Part shown: positions 59,704 through 64,000 of the stretch, piece by piece | Layout of the letters: each line of letters begins with the position of its first letter | Position numbering within the stretch: position 1 is the stretch's first letter | Assembly (NCBI RefSeq): GCF_000633415.1 | Contig: NZ_AYMV01000007.1 | Span: forward strand, 164,028 to 228,027 | Source: Leucobacter sp. PH1c | Lineage (GTDB): Bacteria > Actinomycetota > Actinomycetes > Actinomycetales > Microbacteriaceae | DNA: 64,000 nt | Reading direction: 5' to 3' | Made by a program: the position numbers and the translations under genes | The notes under the pieces: model-generated | What the model saw: the letters and a program-made list of their open reading frames with translations, nothing else | Told to the model about the DNA's origin: nothing | Databases searched by the model: none

Positions 59704-61203
59704 TCAGGCCTCCACCTTCTCGGTCGCGTCATGGGAGATGCCGTTGGCGGCATCGGTCTGCAGATCCCAGGGGCTCGACAGGGTGCCGCGGATCGCGGTC
59801 GCCGCGGCGACGAGCGGGGACACCAGGTGGGTGCGGCCGCCCTTGCCCTGCCGGCCCTCGAAGTTGCGGTTCGAGGTCGAGGCGCAGCGCTCCCCCGGCT
59901 CCAGCTGGTCCGGGTTCATGCCGAGGCACATCGAGCAGCCCGCGAAGCGCCACTCGCCGCCGAACTCCTCGACGATCTTGTCGATCCCCTCGGCCTCGGC
60001 CTCGAGGCGCACGCGCGCCGATCCGGGAACGACCATGAGGCGCACGCCCTCGGCCTTCTGCTTCCCCTTGATGAGCTCCGCGAACGTGCGCAGATCGTCG
60101 AGACGGCTGTTCGTGCAGGAGCCCATGAAGACGGCGTCGACCGCGATCTCCTTCATCGGCATGCCCGCGGTGAGGTCCATGTACTCGAGCGCCCGCTCCG
60201 CGGCGGCCCGCTCGTTCGGGTCGGCGATCTCGGCCGGGTTCGGCACGGTGTCGCTGAGCAGCACGCCCTGTCCCGGGTTCGTTCCCCAGGTCACGAAGGG
60301 CTCGAGCTCGTTCGCGTCGATGAAGACCTCGGCGTCGAAGCGGGCGCCCTCATCGGTGGGGAGCGTCTTCCAGTACTCAACGGCCGCGTCCCAGTCGGCG
60401 CCCTGCGGAGCGTGCTCGCGGCCGCGGACGTACTCGAAGGTGATCTCGTCGGGAGCGACCATGCCCGCACGGGCGCCGGCCTCGATCGACATGTTGCAGA
60501 TCGTCATGCGGCCGTCCATCGACAGCGAGCGGATCGCCGAGCCGCGGTACTCGAGCACGTAGCCCTGCCCGCCGCCCGTGCCGATCTTCGCGATGACCGC
60601 GAGGATGATGTCCTTGGCCGTGACGCCCGGGCGCAGTTCGCCCTCGACGTTGATCGCCATGGTCTTGAACGGCTTGAGCGGCAGCGTCTGCGTCGCCATG
60701 ACGTGCTCGACCTCGCTCGTGCCGATCCCGAAGGCGAGCGCGCCGAACGCGCCGTGAGTCGACGTGTGGCTGTCGCCGCAGACGACCGTGATGCCGGGCA
60801 TCGTGAGGCCGAGCTGCGGGCCCACCACGTGGACGATGCCCTGCTCCTTGTCGCCCAGCGGGTGCGCGCGCACGCCGAACGCCTCGACGTTCTGGCGCAG
60901 CGTGTCGATCTGCAGGCGGCTCGTCGGATCTTCGATCTGACGCGTGATGTTGAGCGTGGGGGTGTTGTGATCCTCCGTGGCGATCATCAGATCCACGCGA
61001 CGGAGCGGACGGTCCGCGGCGCGGAGCCCATCGAACGCCTGGGGGCTCGTGACCTCGTGGATGAGGTGGAGATCGATGTAGATCAGGTCGGGCTCGCCGT
61101 TCTCGCCCTTGACGACGACGTGGTCGTCCCAGAGCTTCTCGGCCAGCGTGCGCGGCTGCTTCGCCGCGGCACTGCCGGATCCTGATGCGTTCTGATCGCT
61201 CAT
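59704..61203 (-). CDS. leuC: 3-isopropylmalate dehydratase large subunit
   Basis: This 499-residue aconitase-family protein holds the 4Fe-4S cluster through Cys in [15 protein letters not shown] and the pair in [15 protein letters not shown]. Other motifs are [20 protein letters not shown] and EDHNTPT. The Ser/Gly/Ala-rich N-terminus (about 20 residues) precedes the conserved [12 protein letters not shown] start. Leucine synthesis runs leuC-leuD here, with murA behind. The upstream leader peptide and hairpins predict attenuation by leucine supply. Confidence 0.96.
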   Translation of the reverse strand: MSDQNASGSGSAAAKQPRTLAEKLWDDHVVVKGENGEPDLIYIDLHLIHEVTSPQAFDGLRAADRPLRRVDLMIATEDHNTPTLNITRQIEDPTSRLQIDTLRQNVEAFGVRAHPLGDKEQGIVHVVGPQLGLTMPGITVVCGDSHTSTHGAFGALAFGIGTSEVEHVMATQTLPLKPFKTMAINVEGELRPGVTAKDIILAVIAKIGTGGGQGYVLEYRGSAIRSLSMDGRMTICNMSIEAGARAGMVAPDEITFEYVRGREHAPQGADWDAAVEYWKTLPTDEGARFDAEVFIDANELEPFVTWGTNPGQGVLLSDTVPNPAEIADPNERAAAERALEYMDLTAGMPMKEIAVDAVFMGSCTNSRLDDLRTFAELIKGKQKAEGVRLMVVPGSARVRLEAEAEGIDKIVEEFGGEWRFAGCSMCLGMNPDQLEPGERCASTSNRNFEGRQGKGGRTHLVSPLVAAATAIRGTLSSPWDLQTDAANGISHDATEKVEA

Positions 61204-61283
61204 TCTTGCTTCTCTTCTCAGTCTCTACGCTGTACAAGCACTGCGCGGCACGAAATATTCCATCGCACCGACGCGGTGCAGAT

Positions 61284-61337
61284 TCGGCCATGCGGGAACT
61301 CCGCGACGGGGCGGCCGATGGCTAGAACCCGTCGCGG
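61284..61337 (-). promoter_or_regulatory. Leucine attenuator: competing hairpins upstream of leuC
   Basis: On the minus strand, helix A pairs 61337-61328 with 61310-61301 (perfect 10 bp, CCGCGACGGG). Helix B pairs TCGGCC (61318-61313) with GGCCGA (61289-61284). B lies across the right arm of A, so they exclude each other. The left arm of A sits inside the leader peptide gene just after its Leu codons, where a ribosome stalled for Leu-tRNA would disrupt it. Confidence 0.6.
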
Positions 61338-61366
61338 CTGTGAAGAAGCAGTCGCCGCATACGCAT
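61322..61366 (-). CDS. leuL: leu operon leader peptide (14 residues, LLL)
   Basis: The frame encodes MRMRRLLLHSRDGF and ends in TAG at 61324-61322. It has three consecutive Leu codons (CTG CTT CTT at 61351-61343); CTT is rare in this GC-rich genome, which sharpens sensitivity to Leu-tRNA. TAGAGT ends seven bases before the ATG, so the mRNA is probably leaderless and starts at this peptide. The stop lies 118 bases before leuC, with competing hairpins between. Confidence 0.72.
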   Translation of the reverse strand: MRMRRLLLHSRDGF

Positions 61367-61373
61367 AGGGGCC

Positions 61374-61379
61374 ACTCTA
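61374..61379 (-). promoter_or_regulatory. -10 box of the leu operon
   Basis: Minus-strand TAGAGT ends seven bases before the leader-peptide ATG at 61366, setting the transcription start at the peptide itself. Confidence 0.55.
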
Positions 61380-61397
61380 CCATTCGCGACTGACAGA

Positions 61398-61440
61398 CCT
61401 CGGCACCCCCGGACGCCGTGGCGTGCCGGGGGTGCCGAGG
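61398..61440 (-). terminator. Terminator after terC
   Basis: A perfect 15-bp inverted repeat (61398-61412 and 61426-61440) is extended inward by a further 5-bp helix (61413-61417 and 61420-61424). It starts 22 bases after the terC stop and before the leu promoter. Confidence 0.88.
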
Positions 61441-61462
61441 TGCTGTACGAGCGGCGGCGGGA

Positions 61463-62485
61463 TCAGTCCTCCGAGTGCGGCTCGGCGGCGCCGAGGTGCA
61501 GCCGCTCCCCGCCCGCGCGCTCCTCGCGCTTCACCTTCACGAGGCTCGCCACGGTCGCCACGAGCATCGCGACCACGATGAAGCCGAGCGACGTCCAGGT
61601 GGAGATCTCGGGAACCGGCACGTGCTCGCCGCCGTTGATGAACGGCAGCTCGTTCTCGTGGAGGGCGTGGAGAATCAGCTTCACACCGATGAACGCCAGG
61701 ATCGCGGCGATGCCGTACTTCAGGTACTCGAGCCGCTCGAGCAGACCGCCCAGCAGGAAGTAGAGCTGGCGGAGTCCCATCAGCGCGAACACGTTCGCGG
61801 TGAAGACGATGAACGGGCTCTGCGTGATGCCGAAGATGGCCGGGATCGAGTCGAGCGCGAAGAGCAGATCCGTCGCGCCGAGGGAGATGAGCACGAGCAG
61901 GAAAGGCGTGAACATGCGCTTGCCGTCGACCGTGGTGCTCAGCTTGCCGCCGTCGTACTCGTCGGTGAAGGGCATGACCTTCTTGACCTGCCGGATCAGC
62001 CAGCCGTCGCCCTGCTCCTCGTGTCCGCCGGGCTTGACCTGCTGCCAGGCCGTCCAGATGAGCCACGCACCGAAGATGAAGAAGACGGCGATGAAGCGCT
62101 CGATGATGGCGGCGCCGACGAGGATGAAAATGCCGCGGAAGATCAGCGCGAGCACGATGCCGATCATGAGCGCGCGCTGCTGATACGCCGTCGGCACCTT
62201 GAACGCGGCGAGGATCAGCACGAAGACGAAGAGGTTGTCGATCGAGAGGCTGTACTCGGTGAGCCAACCGGCGAGGAACTCGGTGCCGTGCTGCACGTCG
62301 CCGAGGAGGAAGATCGCCCCGGCGAAGAGCAAGGCGAGCAGCACGTAGAAGCCGACCCACAGGCTCGCCTCGCGCATCGAGGGGACGTGGGGGCGGCGGA
62401 TGATGAGGAGGAGGTCGACCACGAGGATCGCCACGAGGACGATCATCGAGGTGATCTCGAACCAGAGCGGGAGTACTGAGGTCAC
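61463..62485 (-). CDS. terC: TerC family integral membrane protein (probable Mn2+ exporter)
   Basis: This 340-residue protein has eight or nine membrane segments and both TerC metal motifs: TEYSLSIDNLFVFVLIL (about 75-91) and GATDLLFALDSIPAIFGIT (about 200-218), with acidic residues in the membrane. Family members such as Alx and YceF/YkoY export manganese, some to metalate secreted enzymes. The GTG at 62485 follows AAGGAG, but at a long spacing of 12 bases. A probable yybP-ykoY riboswitch precedes it, which supports the manganese role. Confidence 0.93.
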   Translation of the reverse strand: MTSVLPLWFEITSMIVLVAILVVDLLLIIRRPHVPSMREASLWVGFYVLLALLFAGAIFLLGDVQHGTEFLAGWLTEYSLSIDNLFVFVLILAAFKVPTAYQQRALMIGIVLALIFRGIFILVGAAIIERFIAVFFIFGAWLIWTAWQQVKPGGHEEQGDGWLIRQVKKVMPFTDEYDGGKLSTTVDGKRMFTPFLLVLISLGATDLLFALDSIPAIFGITQSPFIVFTANVFALMGLRQLYFLLGGLLERLEYLKYGIAAILAFIGVKLILHALHENELPFINGGEHVPVPEISTWTSLGFIVVAMLVATVASLVKVKREERAGGERLHLGAAEPHSED

Positions 62486-62497
62486 GGGCGGGGTCTT

Positions 62498-62640
62498 CTC
62501 CTTCGGCCGGCGCAGGGTGCGCGAAACGCCGAAAGTCTCTTCCCGGCACCCCCTGCGGATGGCGCCGCGCCCGCACCGGCCGCGCGGTCGGCGCGCGGCG
62601 TATTGACGACACGGGCGAAAACGGAATACTCCCCTTCGCG
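62498..62640 (-). ncRNA. Probable yybP-ykoY (Mn2+) riboswitch upstream of terC
   Basis: On the minus strand GCGAAGGGGAGTA (from 62638), TCGTCAATACG (about 62609-62599) and AAGAGACTTTCGGC (62541-62528) appear in the order and spacing of the yybP-ykoY family, whose conserved parts are GGGGAGUA, GUCGUCAAU and AAGACCUUU. The basal helix would be GCGAAG with CTTTCGGC. That 3' strand (62535-62528) can instead pair over 8 bp with GCCGAAGG (62507-62500), which includes the ribosome-binding site. Metal binding would then free translation. Confidence 0.75.
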
Positions 62641-62647
62641 ATGCATC

Positions 62648-62653
62648 AGTATA
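62648..62653 (-). promoter_or_regulatory. -10 box of terC
   Basis: Minus-strand TATACT lies about eight bases before the first base of the riboswitch basal helix, as expected if transcription starts at the riboswitch. No clear -35 is seen. Confidence 0.5.
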
Positions 62654-62744
62654 CCTCCGGCGCTCCCCCACAGCCGCCGACGCGCGCATTGCGATAGCAT
62701 GTGACTCCGCTTTTCCCGCCTCGACCCACGCCAGGAGAACACCT

Positions 62745-63545
62745 GTGAATCACCGCACGACGTCGCCGATCGAGCGCAGCACCGAGCACGGCCCGGGCGC
62801 GGCGTCGCGCACCCTCGCGGCGTTCATCTTCGCGAGCCGCTGGCTGCAGGCCCCGCTCTACCTGGGCCTCATCATCGCGCAGGCCGTGTACGTCATCCTG
62901 TTCTTCGTCGAGCTCTGGCACCTGGTCGAGAAGGTCGTGGTCACCGGGCAGGTCACCGAGACCGACATCATGCTCAGCGTGCTCGCGCTCATCGACATCG
63001 TGATGATCGCGAACCTGCTCATCATGGTGATCATCGGCGGCTACGAGACCTTCGTCTCGAAGATCCGCGTGCAGGGGCACCACGACGAGCCCGACTGGCT
63101 GTCGCACGTGAACGCGAACCTGCTCAAGGTGAAGCTCGCGGTCTCGATCATCTCGATCTCTTCGATCCACCTCCTCAAGACCTTCATCGAGGTCGGCCGC
63201 ATGGAGGACGGGCTCGTCAAGTCGGGCGACAAGGTCATCTACTCCTCGACGGGCGTGTTCTGGGAGGTCATGATCCACCTCGCCTTCATCGTCTCGGCGC
63301 TCGCGCTCGCCTGGATCGACAAGATGGCGCAGCACCACCCCGCGGTGCAGCGCGACGAGGTCACGGCGGGCGGCATGGAGGCCGAACTGCGCGGATCCGT
63401 CGTCGCCGCGCCCGCTCCGGCCGCCGCGCCCGCTCCCGCTCCCGCTGCCGCCGAGGCTCCGCTCAGCTCCGCGGACGGTTTCGTCACCGTGCGCCTCCCC
63501 GCGGGCGCACCGCTGCCGCAGGGCGCCGAGATCGTCGAGCGCTAG
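62745..63545 (+). CDS. yqhA: YqhA/UPF0114 family membrane protein
   Basis: This 266-residue protein has four membrane segments (about 37-56, 74-97, 125-145, 172-192) with UPF0114 motifs: ASRWLQAPLYLGLIIAQAVY, LLIMVIIGGYETFVSKI and SSIHLLKTFIEV. A tail of about 60 residues rich in Ala/Pro repeats (APAPAAAPAPAPAAAE) and a terminal GFVTVRLPAGAPLPQG piece is not part of the family core. Function is unknown. The GTG at 62745 has AGGAGAA seven bases upstream; TAGCAT at about 62694-62699 is the likely -10. It is divergent from terC. Confidence 0.9.
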   Translation: MNHRTTSPIERSTEHGPGAASRTLAAFIFASRWLQAPLYLGLIIAQAVYVILFFVELWHLVEKVVVTGQVTETDIMLSVLALIDIVMIANLLIMVIIGGYETFVSKIRVQGHHDEPDWLSHVNANLLKVKLAVSIISISSIHLLKTFIEVGRMEDGLVKSGDKVIYSSTGVFWEVMIHLAFIVSALALAWIDKMAQHHPAVQRDEVTAGGMEAELRGSVVAAPAPAAAPAPAPAAAEAPLSSADGFVTVRLPAGAPLPQGAEIVER

Positions 63546-63594
63546 CTCCCCGGGCCTCCACTAGGCTGGTCTTCGGGCCACCCCGGTGGTACTC

Positions 63595-63679
<85 letters not shown>

Positions 63680-63680
63680 T

Positions 63681-63715
63681 GGGCCCGGGCCTCTCCTCGC
63701 GGGGAGCCCGGGCCC
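63681..63715 (+). terminator. Terminator after tRNA-Leu
   Basis: A 10-bp GGGCCCGGGC/GCCCGGGCCC hairpin (63681-63690 and 63706-63715) with an inner CTC/GAG helix begins one base after the tRNA. Confidence 0.75.
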
Positions 63716-63750
63716 TTCCCGTCCGCTGAATGCACGACCGAGAGGCCGCC

Positions 63751-63966
63751 ATGTCCGTTCCCCCGAACACCCCGAGCCCGCAGACCCCGCAGACCCCGCC
63801 CGGCCGCGTGCTCGTCCCGCTCGGGATCGTGCTCGTCGTCGCCGCCGTCCTCGGGGTCGTGTTCCTCGACCTCGGCGTCGTTCCGCTGATCTTCGCCGTG
63901 CTCATCGCCCTGATGGGCGTGGGCATCATCATCCAGGGCATCGTCAACCTGACGCGCGGCCGCTAG
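63751..63966 (+). CDS. Small two-helix membrane protein
   Basis: This 71-residue protein has a Pro/Thr/Gln-rich N-terminus of about 18 residues (NTPSPQTPQTPPG) and two membrane segments (about 20-40 and 45-64) ending in a basic RGR tail. The ATG at 63751 follows GAGAGG at good spacing; an in-frame ATG at 63730 has no such site. It stands alone after the tRNA. No family is recognised; the remaining 34 bases hold nothing visible. Confidence 0.65.
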   Translation: MSVPPNTPSPQTPQTPPGRVLVPLGIVLVVAAVLGVVFLDLGVVPLIFAVLIALMGVGIIIQGIVNLTRGR

Positions 63967-64000
63967 GCGCGCGGGCCGAACACGACGGAGGCGCCGGGCT

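Noticed and set aside
63406..63470. Ala/Pro coding repeat in the YqhA tail as a tandem repeat element
   Set aside because: It is an in-frame low-complexity linker in a real gene, with imperfect units, not a separate DNA repeat.

Overview
The window is very GC-rich (roughly 70% by eye) and carries a contiguous actinobacterial housekeeping backbone. MurT/GatD, the smc-ftsY-ffh-rpsP-khpA-rimM-trmD and coaD-yceD-rpmF-rnc-mutM neighbourhoods, leuCD-murA-plsC-gpsA-ddl-DUF3515-thiL, a DUF6226 protein and a PucR regulator beside gabTD together suggest Actinomycetota, most likely Microbacteriaceae. The genus cannot be fixed from the sequence alone. Almost all genes lie on the minus strand, with short gaps or 1-8 base stop/start overlaps.

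Layout from left to right. 0-2.9 kb: tail of an unknown gene, a FUSC exporter, a YceI protein and a Mug-type DNA glycosylase. 2.9-7.1 kb: gatD-murT (lipid II amidation), then trmD-rimM-khpA-rpsP. 7.2-15.7 kb: a peptide ABC importer (binding protein, fused two-domain ATPase, two permeases) followed by a proline iminopeptidase and an aminopeptidase P, which reads as a proline-peptide scavenging operon. 15.9-24.5 kb: a DUF3137-like membrane protein, ffh, a 3-hydroxyacyl-CoA dehydrogenase, ftsY and smc. 24.5-35.4 kb: an accessory block with OsmC, a long-form isocitrate lyase, a TetR/metallo-hydrolase divergent pair, GNAT, ABC-F, a PIN/MarR remnant and DUF6226. 35.4-38.5 kb: mutM, rnc, rpmF, yceD, coaD. 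38.6-42.6 kb: an ABC exporter with a LuxR-type two-component system. 42.7-45.6 kb: recG and rsmD. 45.6-52.1 kb: hipBA and a GABA module (gabD, gabT and a divergent PucR regulator). 52.1-61.2 kb: a SIMPL protein, thiL, DUF3515, ddl, gpsA, plsC, murA, leuD, leuC. 61.3-64 kb: a leu leader peptide, TerC behind a probable manganese riboswitch, YqhA, tRNA-Leu(UAG) and a small membrane protein.

Regulation is unusually readable here. At least sixteen genes have a TANNNT box ending 6 or 7 bases before the start codon, which predicts leaderless transcription. leuC is preceded by a leaderless 14-residue peptide with three consecutive Leu codons and competing hairpins, the layout of a leucine attenuator. 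terC is preceded by a yybP-ykoY-like element whose 3' strand can also pair with the ribosome-binding site. Strong GC hairpins close most transcription units.

No prophage, insertion sequence, CRISPR array or obvious undescribed multi-gene defence system was found. The most unusual local structures are a 20-bp tandem duplication that creates a minicistron inside the peptide operon, a leaderless 10-codon upstream ORF coupled to a membrane-protein gene, a MurT without the zinc-ribbon cysteines, and a PIN/MarR chimeric remnant.
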